A DNA stretch of 64,000 nt. Source: Clavibacter michiganensis (GTDB lineage: Bacteria > Actinomycetota > Actinomycetes > Actinomycetales > Microbacteriaceae). Below, piece after piece: positions 33,152 to 41,466 of this stretch (position 1 is the stretch's first letter; each line of letters starts with the position of its first letter). The stretch lies in NCBI RefSeq assembly GCF_016907085.1, contig NZ_JAFBBJ010000001.1:2914001-2978000 (forward strand). The letters run 5' to 3'. The notes under the pieces are model-generated. The model was given only the letters and a program-made list of their open reading frames with translations. It was not told the DNA's origin and searched no databases. Position numbers and translations under genes: made by a program.

Positions 33152-33871
33152 TCAGCCCCGGAGGCGGGGCGCGTCGGTGCGGGTCACGGCCCGCACCGAC
33201 TCGAGGATCGACTCGATGGCGCCCCCCGCCTGCTCGCCGGAGGCGTCGTACGTGGCCTGCGACCGGCGGTACGGGTCGACCACGTCGTAGTCGTCCTCCT
33301 GTGCGGGTGGCAGGGTCACGCCGCGCTGGGCAGCCACGAGCGGGATGAGCGCCCGCAGCTGCTCCGGCACGTCGCCGTCGCAGGCGATGTGCTTCTCGTC
33401 CCCGGTCACCTCGACGAGGTGCTCGAAGAGCGCGGCGAACTCGCGGATCGTGAAGGTGAAGCGGTTGGCGCGGGGCACCGCGCGCACGACGGCGCTGCGG
33501 TGCTCGCGCGCCATGGTGAGCACCAGGTCGACGCCCTGGATGATGCCGGGCGTGAGGAACCTCGCCTGGTGCTCGCTCGGGTCCCCGCCGTAGCGGACGG
33601 ACAGCTCGGCCGCCTGCTCCGGCATGCGCTGCCCCTCGGCCGCGATCGTGCCGGCGCTGGAGAAGCGCACGACCGAGTCGGCCTCGGCGGCGTGGCCGCC
33701 GAAGATCGCCCGAACCCGGGCCCGGAGGACCTGCTCGGCGAGGGCGGAGCGGCAGATGTTGCCCGAGCAGACGAACAGGACGCGGAACGAGCCGTCGTCG
33801 ACGCCCTCGGAGGATGCGTCGCCGAGGGCCGCGCGTGCGGCCCTGCGGCTCGTGGGGGGGAGTTCCGACAT
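33152..33871 (-). CDS. Low-molecular-weight protein tyrosine phosphatase (Wzb-like)
   Basis: This 239-residue protein has the phosphatase loop VLFVCSGNICRSALAEQVL, with Cys35 and Arg41 forming C-x5-R, and the general-acid region DYDVVDPYRRSQATYDASGE. It is about 80 residues longer than classical enzymes, with an N-terminal tail and an inserted segment around the arginine-rich middle. Between the tyrosine kinase and priming transferase genes, its likely substrate is the tyrosine-rich tail of the kinase, as in the Wzb/Wzc pair. Confidence 0.92.
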   Translation of the reverse strand: MSELPPTSRRAARAALGDASSEGVDDGSFRVLFVCSGNICRSALAEQVLRARVRAIFGGHAAEADSVVRFSSAGTIAAEGQRMPEQAAELSVRYGGDPSEHQARFLTPGIIQGVDLVLTMAREHRSAVVRAVPRANRFTFTIREFAALFEHLVEVTGDEKHIACDGDVPEQLRALIPLVAAQRGVTLPPAQEDDYDVVDPYRRSQATYDASGEQAGGAIESILESVRAVTRTDAPRLRG

Positions 33872-33880
33872 GGAGGGGAG

Positions 33881-35293
33881 CTACGCCTTGATCTTCTCGA
33901 TGGGCGCCTTGGACTTGTTGCCGTCCTCGTCCTCCGTGTACCCGTACCCGTAGCCGTAGTGGCCGTAGCCGTACGCGTCCGGGCCCTTGGTGGGGAGCAT
34001 GGTGATCACGAGGCCGAGCACGTCCGCGCCCACGTTGGTGAGGTTCGCGATGGCGCTCTTCAGCTGCGTGCGGTGCGTGCGGCCCGCCGCGACGACGACG
34101 ATCGCGCCGCCGGCGTTCTTGGACAGGATCGCCGCGTCGGTGACGGGCAGCAGCGGCGGGGCGTCGATGAGCACCACGTCGTAGCGCGCCTCGAGGTCCT
34201 GCAGCAGTCGCGCCATTCCCTGCGAGCCGAGGAGCTCGGACGGGTTCGGCGGGATCTGGCCGGCGGGGAGGATCGAGAGCATGCCCGAGCCCCAGGGCTG
34301 GATGACGTCCTCGATCTCGGCGCGGCCGATGAGGATGTCGGTGAGGCCCACGGCGCCCTCGAGGCCCATGTAGGAGGCGAGGCGCGGACGGCGGAGGTCG
34401 GCGTCGATGAGGACGACCTTGATGCCGGAGTCGGCCAGCGCCAGCGCGAGGTTGGAGCTGGTGGTCGACTTGCCCTCGCCCTGGATCGAGGAGGTGATGA
34501 CGAAGCTGCGCGAGCGGCCGCCGAACTCCAGGAACTGCAGGTTCGTGCGGAGGCTGCGGAAGGACTCGGCGCGGGGGCTGCGCGGGTCGTCCTGGACGAT
34601 GAGGGGACGCTCGGTCGCCTTCGGGTCGTACGCGATGCCGCCGAGGATGGGCTTGGTCGTGACGAGCTCCACGTCGCGCTCCCCGCGGATGCGGTTGTCG
34701 AGCGTCTCGCGGAGGAGGCTGACGCCCACGCCGATGAGGAGGCCGATGAGCGCGCCGACGATGATGTTGACGGGCAGGTTCGGCGAGGACGGCGACTCGG
34801 GGATCTCGGCCTGCTCGAGCTGCGTGATCTGCACCTGCGGCGTGCCCTCGATGGTCTCGGGGACGAGCGTCCCGACGACCGTGGTGAGGCTCGCGCCGAT
34901 GGCGTCCGCGAGGGTCGCGGCGTCCTGGCGGGACTGGTCCTTGACCGTGATGTCGATGATCGTGGTGTCGAGCGGCGCGGAGGCGCGGACCGACTCGGCG
35001 AGCTCGCGCGACGTCATGTCGAGGCCGAACTCGTCGATCACGGGCTGGAGCACGGCGCGGGTCGTGACGACGTCCGCGTAGCTCTTCACCGCCTGGGTGA
35101 TGAAGTTGTTGCCCTGCTGGAGGTCCTGCACGCTGCCCGAGCTGCTCTGGGCGACGTACATCTTGGTGGATGCCTCGTACTCGGGGGTCTGGAGGAGGGA
35201 GAAGGCCGCCGCGGCGCCCACCCCGACCAGGAGCGTCAGGATGATGAGCACCGCGCCCCTACGCAGCATCCGAATGAAGTCACGGAGCGCCAT
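33881..35293 (-). CDS. Wzc/CapAB-like polysaccharide co-polymerase and tyrosine autokinase
   Basis: This 470-residue protein has a membrane helix at about residues 13-33, an external Wzz-like domain, a second helix at about 174-194, and a cytoplasmic BY-kinase domain with Walker A SSIQGEGKSTTSSNLA (about 268-283), Walker A' VVLIDADLRRPR and Walker B YDVVLIDAPP. The tail has a tyrosine cluster (AYGYGHYGYGYGYTEDEDG at about 440-458) for autophosphorylation. It controls polymer length and export. It is the first gene of the operon; the phosphatase follows after nine bases. Confidence 0.95.
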   Translation of the reverse strand: MALRDFIRMLRRGAVLIILTLLVGVGAAAAFSLLQTPEYEASTKMYVAQSSSGSVQDLQQGNNFITQAVKSYADVVTTRAVLQPVIDEFGLDMTSRELAESVRASAPLDTTIIDITVKDQSRQDAATLADAIGASLTTVVGTLVPETIEGTPQVQITQLEQAEIPESPSSPNLPVNIIVGALIGLLIGVGVSLLRETLDNRIRGERDVELVTTKPILGGIAYDPKATERPLIVQDDPRSPRAESFRSLRTNLQFLEFGGRSRSFVITSSIQGEGKSTTSSNLALALADSGIKVVLIDADLRRPRLASYMGLEGAVGLTDILIGRAEIEDVIQPWGSGMLSILPAGQIPPNPSELLGSQGMARLLQDLEARYDVVLIDAPPLLPVTDAAILSKNAGGAIVVVAAGRTHRTQLKSAIANLTNVGADVLGLVITMLPTKGPDAYGYGHYGYGYGYTEDEDGNKSKAPIEKIKA

Positions 35294-35507
35294 AACTTAG
35301 AACCCTTCCCCAAAAGCACACAGGCGCGGAGTGTCCGCATACGTGGGATATCCACAGCCTCGGCTGTCTATCATCACACAGCTCACGAGTGGTGCTAGCA
35401 GCCCGGAACGCCCCCGTCCGGGGCATGGTAGGCCCTGTGACGCCCTGTTAGGGTCGCTCAGACAGCAGTGCTGCACGGCGGTACACGAGTGAGTAGGGAC
35501 CTGGGCC
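35294..35507. promoter_or_regulatory. Divergent promoter region of the polysaccharide operon and acyltransferase
   Basis: These 214 bases separate the divergent kinase and acyltransferase starts. They are noticeably richer in A+T near the kinase side. GCCCC and GGGGC form a small hairpin at 35410-35424, and GCAGTGCTGC is a short palindrome near 35465. I could not assign -35/-10 hexamers with confidence. Confidence 0.5.
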
Positions 35508-37784
35508 ATGAGCTCGCAGACATTTCGCCGGGGCACGCCCGCGCTCCCGGACCCGTCGGAGCTCCGCTCCGCGCCGGACGACAAGAACCCACCACCTGAG
35601 GGGGATTCGCCGACGGTGAACCGGGGCTTCCGCCCGGACGTCGAGGGCCTCCGCGCCCTCGCCGTGGTCGCCGTCATCGTCGACCACCTCTTCGACTGGC
35701 CGTCCGGCGGCTTCGTGGGCGTCGACGTCTTCTTCGTCATCAGCGGCTTCCTCATCACGGGCCTGCTGCTCAAGGAGTACGAGCGCACCAAGACGATCTC
35801 GTTCCTCGACTTCTACAAGCGCCGCGTCCGCCGCATCATGCCGGCCGCGCTCCTCGTGCTCGTGGTCTCCACGGCCGTCTCGTTCCTCGTCTTCAACGTG
35901 GTGCGCGCGCAGGCCAGCCTGTGGGACGCGATCTGGTCGGCCCTGTTCGTCTCCAACTGGCACTTCGCCAGCGCCGGCACCGACTACTTCGCGTCCGACG
36001 GCCCCATCTCGCCGTTCCGCCACTACTGGTCGCTCTCGGTCGAGGAGCAGTTCTACCTCGTCTGGCCCGTGCTGATCTTCCTGGTCATCACGTTCGCCCG
36101 CCGCCGCACCCCCAAGAACCGCGTCAAGCGCGCCCGCCTGTTCACGCAGACGATCGGCATCACGGTCGGCGTCCTCATCGTCGCGTCGCTCGCGTGGGGC
36201 TTCTACGAGACCTCGGCCCGCCCGACGGTCGCGTACTTCTCCACCTTCTCCCGCGCGTGGGAGCTCGGCATCGGCGCGCTCCTCGCGATCTTCGCCGCGC
36301 GGATCGCCACGCTGCCCGCCACGATCCGCCCCGTGCTCGGCTACGTCGGCCTCGCGGGCATCGTCGCGTCCTTCTTCCTCGTCTCCGGCGACAACGCCTT
36401 CCCCGTGCCCTTCGGCCTGCTGCCGGTCGTCGCGACCGCGCTCGTCATCGCGTCGGGCATCGGCGGGGTGTCGAAGGCCATGGTGCCGATCACGAACCCC
36501 GTCACCACCTACATCGGCCGGCTGTCGTTCTCGCTCTACCTCTGGCACTTCCCGGCGATCATCCTGCTGGCGTCGCTCCTCGGCACCGGCACCCCCGAGT
36601 ACTACGGCGCCGCGATCGGCGCGACGCTCGTGCTGGCCGTCGCGTCGTTCCACCTCGTCGAGGACCCGATCCGCCGCTCCAGCTGGCTCGACCCCAAGAA
36701 GGCCGGCCGCCGGTCCTCCGCGGCGCAGCTGAAGATGACCGTCGCGGCGCTCTCCGTCGTCGCGGTCGCCGTGGTGGGCGTCGTCGCGGTGGCCGTCGTG
36801 CGCGACGATCCCAGCGACCAGAGCCAGCTCGGGAGCGGGACGCCGAGCACCGGCGGGACCGCCGCGCCCGTCGAGGCGACCGGCACCGCGCTCGCGACCC
36901 GGGGCGAGCAGATCACCGCCGCCCTCGGCTCGGACGAGTGGCCCGCGCTGGATCCCGCCGTCGAGTCGTTCGGCGACTTCGGGCGCGACGTCATCGCGCC
37001 CGAGTGGGCGAAGGACGGCTGCCTCGGCGCCGACCTCGCCAAGGAGAAGGACGCGGTGAAGAACGCCGAGCACTGCGTCTACGGCAACCAGGCGGCGGGC
37101 CCGGAGAAGACCGCGGTCATCTTCGGCGACTCGCTCGCGATCAGCTACGCGCCCATGCTCCGCACGAGCCTCGGTGACGACTGGAAGGTGCGCGTGCTCA
37201 CGATGGCGCGCTGCCCCGCGTCCACGGTCACGAGCACGGACACCGACGGCTCCGAGTACACGGAGTGCACGGACTTCCGGAACTGGGCGCTCGGCGAGAT
37301 GAACGCCACGAAGCCCGCGCTCATCCTGATGAGCGAGGCCGTCGACAACTCCTACCTGTCGAGCAAGGCCACGGGCGGCGCCGCCGACCGCGAGTGGCAG
37401 GCCGGCGCGCTCACCACGATGAACTCGCTGAAGACCGCCGCGTCCAACGTGATCGTCCTGTCCCGCCCGCCGGCAGCCACGGCCCTCGTGGAGTGCAAGA
37501 CGCCGACGAGCTCGCCGAGCGACTGCCAGTCCACGGTGTCGCCGTCGTTCATCAGCCACGCCCGCACGATGGAGGCAGCGGCGACGGAGGTCGGCGCGCC
37601 GGTCCAGTTCATCAACACGCAGGGCTGGTTCTGCAGCCAGGGCACGTGCCCGGCGTTCGTGAACGGCATCCCCGTGCGCGGCGACACGTCGCACCTCACG
37701 GCCCGTCAGTCGCAGGACCTCGCGCCGATCATGTCGGACGTCCTCGCGCCGCTCGGCATCGGCGCCGCCCCGGCCGCCGGCTGA
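35508..37784 (+). CDS. OafA/YrhL-type acyltransferase with SGNH domain
   Basis: This 758-residue protein has a disordered N-terminus, then an acyltransferase-3 membrane domain of about ten or eleven helices (GFRPDVEGLRALAVVAVIVD with the catalytic-type His in VDHLF, and YWSLSVEEQFYLVWP). A C-terminal SGNH hydrolase-like domain follows, with VIFGDSLAISYAPML and DTSHLTARQSQDLAP (Asp-x-x-His). This architecture acetylates surface polysaccharides. It is divergent from the polysaccharide operon and most likely decorates its product. Confidence 0.93.
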   Translation: MSSQTFRRGTPALPDPSELRSAPDDKNPPPEGDSPTVNRGFRPDVEGLRALAVVAVIVDHLFDWPSGGFVGVDVFFVISGFLITGLLLKEYERTKTISFLDFYKRRVRRIMPAALLVLVVSTAVSFLVFNVVRAQASLWDAIWSALFVSNWHFASAGTDYFASDGPISPFRHYWSLSVEEQFYLVWPVLIFLVITFARRRTPKNRVKRARLFTQTIGITVGVLIVASLAWGFYETSARPTVAYFSTFSRAWELGIGALLAIFAARIATLPATIRPVLGYVGLAGIVASFFLVSGDNAFPVPFGLLPVVATALVIASGIGGVSKAMVPITNPVTTYIGRLSFSLYLWHFPAIILLASLLGTGTPEYYGAAIGATLVLAVASFHLVEDPIRRSSWLDPKKAGRRSSAAQLKMTVAALSVVAVAVVGVVAVAVVRDDPSDQSQLGSGTPSTGGTAAPVEATGTALATRGEQITAALGSDEWPALDPAVESFGDFGRDVIAPEWAKDGCLGADLAKEKDAVKNAEHCVYGNQAAGPEKTAVIFGDSLAISYAPMLRTSLGDDWKVRVLTMARCPASTVTSTDTDGSEYTECTDFRNWALGEMNATKPALILMSEAVDNSYLSSKATGGAADREWQAGALTTMNSLKTAASNVIVLSRPPAATALVECKTPTSSPSDCQSTVSPSFISHARTMEAAATEVGAPVQFINTQGWFCSQGTCPAFVNGIPVRGDTSHLTARQSQDLAPIMSDVLAPLGIGAAPAAG

Positions 37785-37806
37785 CCCGCCCGCACCACCG
37801 CACGCC

Positions 37807-37844
37807 ACGACGGGCGCTCCTCCTCACGGAGGGGCGCCCGTCGT
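37807..37844. terminator. Strong terminator after the acyltransferase
   Basis: A 17-base stem begins ACGACGGGCGC and closes GCGCCCGTCGT, with one G-T pair and a four-base loop, 23 bases beyond the stop. Confidence 0.85.
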
Positions 37845-37973
37845 CGTGCACCCGGCGGCGTGCGGCCGTCGACGTGCGTGATGCTCGCCTCGCCGCCCGC
37901 GCGTGTGGCCCGTAGGGCGGCGCGCCTGCGGGCAGGCGGATGCCCCACACCGCAGCGCAGGCGAGGGCGCCCC

Positions 37974-37984
37974 GGGGGGGGGGG
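37974..37984. repeat. Homopolymer run of eleven G
   Basis: Eleven consecutive G bases follow CCCC in a non-coding stretch. Such tracts slip readily in replication and in sequencing. Confidence 0.9.
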
Positions 37985-38015
37985 CGAGCCCGCGCCGCAC
38001 GGAGCCGTCGCCGTC

Positions 38016-38081
38016 CGGAGCCGACGCGGCTCGGAGCCGACGCGGCCCGGAGCCCGTCGAGGTCCGGAGCCCGTCGAGGTC
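38016..38081. repeat. Tandem imperfect 16-17-bp repeats
   Basis: CGGAGCCGACGCGGCT and CGGAGCCGACGCGGCC are followed by two copies of CGGAGCCCGTCGAGGTC. All four share CGGAGCC. The array lies outside any supported gene. Confidence 0.85.
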
Positions 38082-38123
38082 CGCAGTCCGGTCACGCCCG
38101 GCGGGGGATCCGCGAGGGAGGGT

Positions 38124-39161
38124 CTAGCCCCGCGGCGCCTTCGCGGCCGACGAGCGGCTCGTGAGGCGGCGGGCGACGCCGATGAACGGCAGCTCCACGA
38201 AGCGGTGCACGAGCCAGGAGACGACGAGCGTGACGGCGATGGCGGCGATCACCCGCACGATCCCCTCGGGCACGTCGACGGCCCGCATCACGCGGTAGGC
38301 CAGCGGGTGCAGGAGGTACGCGGCGTAGGAGATCGCGCCGAGCCAGATGAGCACGCGCGAGTGCGCCGCCCGCCGCGTGGCGTAGAAGGCGAAGAACAGG
38401 CCGAGGCCGAGCAGGAACGACACGGCGTAGTCGAACGGCGGCCACGCCGCGTCCTGCCCGCCGTTGAGGTAGGTGAACAGCGGCACGCCCACGACACCCG
38501 CGACGAGCAGGCCGCGCCAGGCGGTGGATCCGTCGCGGTCGCGCAGGTGGATCGCGTGCCCGAGCGACGCCGTGTAGAGCAGCAGCGGCAGGGTCCAGGG
38601 CAGCTCGCGCTCCAGCACCCGGCCGGCGATCGCCGCGGCGACGAAGCCCGCGAGCCAGACGTAGCCCATGACCACGCTGCGGTCGAGGCGGCCGATGAGC
38701 TTCGCGACGAGGGACTGGCCGTAGAAGATCAGCTCGATGCCGAGGGTCCAGGCCGTCGGCACGATCGTGAAGATGCCCACGGCGCCCTGCACCATGAGCA
38801 CGTTCGCCATGATCACGAGCGGGCCGCCCAGCTCGCCGTCGCCCGTGGTCGCGACCCACAGCATCATCAGGCCGAGCACGAGCCAGTAGAGCGGGAAGAG
38901 CCGGTACAGGCGGCGCACGAGGAAGGTGCGGGTGTCCTGCCGCTGGAGGCTCAACGGGATGACGTAGCCGCTGACGAGGAAGAACGCGACGACGCCCACG
39001 CGCCCCGCGTCCACCCACTGGCGGCTGAAGTCCTCGAACGCCGGGTACTCCGCGGCGATGAGGTGCTGCAGCACCACGATGAACGACGCGACGCCGCGGA
39101 CCGCCTCGAGGAACTCGATCTTCCGACCGGTCTCGCTCTTCACTGTCACGGTGCTGGTCAC
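38124..39161 (-). CDS. Acyltransferase-3 family membrane protein
   Basis: This 345-residue protein has about ten membrane helices and acyltransferase-3 motifs: KIEFLEAVRGVASFIVVLQH at the N-terminus and RQWVDAGRVGVVAFFLVSGY, with RRLYRLFPLYWLVL after. It lacks the SGNH domain of its neighbour at 35508. It probably O-acylates a cell-surface glycan with acetyl or succinyl groups. It is convergent with the OafA-type gene and sits between that gene and an SGNH lipoprotein. Confidence 0.92.
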   Translation of the reverse strand: MTSTVTVKSETGRKIEFLEAVRGVASFIVVLQHLIAAEYPAFEDFSRQWVDAGRVGVVAFFLVSGYVIPLSLQRQDTRTFLVRRLYRLFPLYWLVLGLMMLWVATTGDGELGGPLVIMANVLMVQGAVGIFTIVPTAWTLGIELIFYGQSLVAKLIGRLDRSVVMGYVWLAGFVAAAIAGRVLERELPWTLPLLLYTASLGHAIHLRDRDGSTAWRGLLVAGVVGVPLFTYLNGGQDAAWPPFDYAVSFLLGLGLFFAFYATRRAAHSRVLIWLGAISYAAYLLHPLAYRVMRAVDVPEGIVRVIAAIAVTLVVSWLVHRFVELPFIGVARRLTSRSSAAKAPRG

Positions 39162-39252
39162 GCGGGCTCTCCTCTGGTGCGGGCGCGACGCTTCGGAGGC
39201 ACCGATTCGACCCTAACCGCCGGGTCGTCGGCGGGCGGGCGGGGGGATGCCC

Positions 39253-39963
39253 CTACTTCTGGGCGCCGTCGTCGAGGACCTCGGTGCGGATGAACTTGCG
39301 CACCTCCGCGCCCATGAGCTTGTAGCCGGTCATGTTCGTGTGGATCCCGTCGCGGAAGAACTCGGTCCGCCACTTCATGTCCTTGTTCGTGAGGTTCTTC
39401 CACGGGTTGAAGAAGTGGAAGCCCTGCGCGTCGGCGAACTCCTCGAGGTGCGCGTTGACCGCGGGCGGCGTCTCGGGCTCGGCGTTCTGCGGCGGGATCC
39501 CGAGGATCACCGTCTCCTTCGGCGCGAGCTTCTCGACCGTCTGCAGGATGTCCGCGTCGAGCTGCGTCTCCGGCACGCCGGCGATGCGGTTGTTGGTGCC
39601 GATCATGATGAGCGCGACGTCGACGTCCTCGACGGTGGGCGTGTTCGCGGCCATGACCGTGCTCGTCGCGCCGTCGGTGCCCCAGCCGCCCGCGAAGGTC
39701 AGCGGGTCGCCCACGACGTAGTCGACGTAGGCCATGCCCTGGTCGATGCCCTGGGGCAGCGTGCCGACGAAGCCGTTCGTGTTCGAGTCGCCCATCACGA
39801 CGATCCGGACCATGTCCTCGGGCGCCGTCGTGGCGGACGCGCCGGGCGCGGGCTCGCCCTCGGTGGCGGTGGGGGCGGGCTGCGGCGCGCTGGTGCACCC
39901 GGCGAGCAGGAGGACGGCGGCGAGGGCGCTGACGGCGCCCCGGGCCATGCGACGTGCGGGCAT
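39253..39963 (-). CDS. SGNH/GDSL hydrolase lipoprotein
   Basis: This 236-residue protein has a lipobox LLLAGC with Cys23, a Thr/Pro/Ala-rich linker, then an SGNH domain: IVVMGDSNTNGFVG (Ser in GDSN), ALIMIGTNNRIAG (block III Asn), and FFRDGIHTNMTGYKLMG (Asp-x-x-His). It is anchored outside the membrane and could add or remove acyl groups on surface glycans. It lies 91 bases upstream of the acyltransferase-3 gene on the same strand, so they may act as a pair, like the fused OafA-type enzyme nearby. Confidence 0.92.
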   Translation of the reverse strand: MPARRMARGAVSALAAVLLLAGCTSAPQPAPTATEGEPAPGASATTAPEDMVRIVVMGDSNTNGFVGTLPQGIDQGMAYVDYVVGDPLTFAGGWGTDGATSTVMAANTPTVEDVDVALIMIGTNNRIAGVPETQLDADILQTVEKLAPKETVILGIPPQNAEPETPPAVNAHLEEFADAQGFHFFNPWKNLTNKDMKWRTEFFRDGIHTNMTGYKLMGAEVRKFIRTEVLDDGAQK

Positions 39964-40163
39964 AGGTGTTCATCCGATCGTGGAGGGGTCCGCGGCAGCG
40001 GCGAGCCGGTGACCCCGTCAGCCGCTGCGATCACGGGGCCGCTCGGAAACCATTGTGGCATGCGGTTTCCATCGTCCCGGTGGCGGCGTGGCGGACCGCC
40101 GATCCGCGGAGGGCGTGATCGGGCACCCGGCCGACGAGCGGCCGGGCCTCGCTGGGGTGCGGC

Positions 40164-41216
40164 TCAGGCGGTGCGCGCGAGGCGCACGAGCGCCTGCACG
40201 GCGGCGTGATCGGAGGGCGAGCGGCCCTCGAACGTGTACGGGTTGATGGCCGAGTCGACCACCTCGACGCCGTCGCCCGCGAGGATCCAGTCGATGCGCT
40301 CGCCCTCGGGCACCGGGTCGCCGTAGGCCGTGAACGTGCCGATGCCGGGGGTCGCGTGGTGCGCGGCCGTGGTCCAGGTGTCGGCGAGGCCGGCGTCGCG
40401 GGTGAGGATGTCGTACGCCGCGGACTCCTCGGCCGGGGCGTTGAAGTCGCCCGTGACGACGACGGGCGCGCCGGACGCGACCTCCTGCAGCCGCTCGGTG
40501 ATGAGGTCGGCGCTCTTCACGCGCGCGAGCTCGGACTCGTGGTCGAGGTGCGTGTTGAGGTGCACGAACTCGGCGCCGCTGCGGCGGTCGCGGAAGCGCG
40601 CCCACGTCGCGATGCGCGTGGTGCTGCAGCCCCAGGAGCGGGATCCGATGAGCTCCGGCAGGTCGGACAGCCAGAACTGGTCCCACGCGACGACGTCGAG
40701 GCGGCGCTCGTCGTAGAAGATCGCGCTGTACTCGCCGCCGGACCCGCCGTCGCGGCCGTAGCCGAGCATGCGGTGGTGGGGGAGCGCCCGGGCGATGGCG
40801 GGGAGCTGGGCCGAGAGGGCCTCCTGCACGCCGAGGACGGTGGGCTGCTCGAGCTGGAGGAAGCGGGCGAGCACGGGCTCGCGGTCGGCCCAGTGGTCGG
40901 GATCGCCCGGCTCGGTCGAGGGGCGGGCCAGGCGGATGTTGCAGGTCATGACGTGCACGAGGTCGCCCTCGGCCGAGCCGATGGTCGCCTGCTGGGGCGG
41001 GGCGGGAGCGAGCTGCGTCGCTGCCGCCGGACGAGACGGAGGGGGGTCGGCCTCCGCGGTGCCGTCCGGACCGTCCGTCGTGGTGGTCGTCTCGTCCGCG
41101 CGCGGGCGCTCGAGGAGCGCCGTGCCGGAACCTCGGGTGGGCCGCCCGACGCCGGGATCGGAGGATCCGGCACCGTCGAACAGGTCGCGTCGGCTGAATC
41201 CGCCGCTGGCCATCAT
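40164..41216 (-). CDS. EEP family protein with N-terminal extension
   Basis: This 350-residue protein has a disordered N-terminal region of about 100 residues starting MMASGGFSRRDLFDGAG and a C-terminal EEP domain: VMTCNIRLARPS, TVLGVQEALSAQ, LNTHLDHESE, VVVTGDFNAP, RIDWILAGD and SPSDHAAVQALV. GAGGAG precedes ATG 41216. It is a paralogue of the gene at 21972-22793. No clear signal peptide is seen, though SRRDLF faintly recalls a twin-arginine motif. Confidence 0.82.
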   Translation of the reverse strand: MMASGGFSRRDLFDGAGSSDPGVGRPTRGSGTALLERPRADETTTTTDGPDGTAEADPPPSRPAAATQLAPAPPQQATIGSAEGDLVHVMTCNIRLARPSTEPGDPDHWADREPVLARFLQLEQPTVLGVQEALSAQLPAIARALPHHRMLGYGRDGGSGGEYSAIFYDERRLDVVAWDQFWLSDLPELIGSRSWGCSTTRIATWARFRDRRSGAEFVHLNTHLDHESELARVKSADLITERLQEVASGAPVVVTGDFNAPAEESAAYDILTRDAGLADTWTTAAHHATPGIGTFTAYGDPVPEGERIDWILAGDGVEVVDSAINPYTFEGRSPSDHAAVQALVRLARTA

Positions 41217-41412
41217 GGAGATCTCCTCGGGTCGCACGTGTCTCGCATGATCAGCCTGCGCGACGGGACCCCTGCGGGGACCAACGGCGCATGGCGGATG
41301 CGTGAACTGCACGGACAGGTCTACGCGAGGGGTGCGGGGATGGCAACCCGGGGGCGGCGTGTCGGCCGGTCGCGGAGGTTTCCACCAGCCCGCGCATGGC
41401 CCGTGGACAGAC

Positions 41413-41446
41413 GCGCGCCCCGCCGGCGGGTGCCGACGGGGCGCGC
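41413..41446. terminator. Terminator hairpin after the dienelactone hydrolase gene
   Basis: GCGCGCCCCG pairs with CGGGGCGCGC, extended inward by CGGC with GCCG after one mismatch, around a short loop. It lies 20 bases beyond the minus-strand stop at 41467. Confidence 0.75.
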
Positions 41447-41466
41447 TGCGACGCGGGGAGAGGTGG

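Larger units (their letters stand above)
37785..38123. other. Intergenic region with terminator, G tract and tandem repeats
   Basis: No gene is supported in these 339 bases between the two convergent acyltransferase genes. It contains a strong terminator (37807-37844), an 11-base G run (37974-37984) and imperfect 16-17-base tandem repeats (38016-38081). Open frames crossing it have proline/arginine-rich shadow translations without coding bias. Confidence 0.7.

Noticed and set aside
38016..38081. Tandem repeats as a possible CRISPR or attachment site
   Set aside because: Units are contiguous without spacers and there is no integrase or tRNA next to them.
41211..41216. Twin-arginine signal on the second EEP protein
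   Set aside because: SRRDLF is present but no hydrophobic segment follows, so secretion is not supported.
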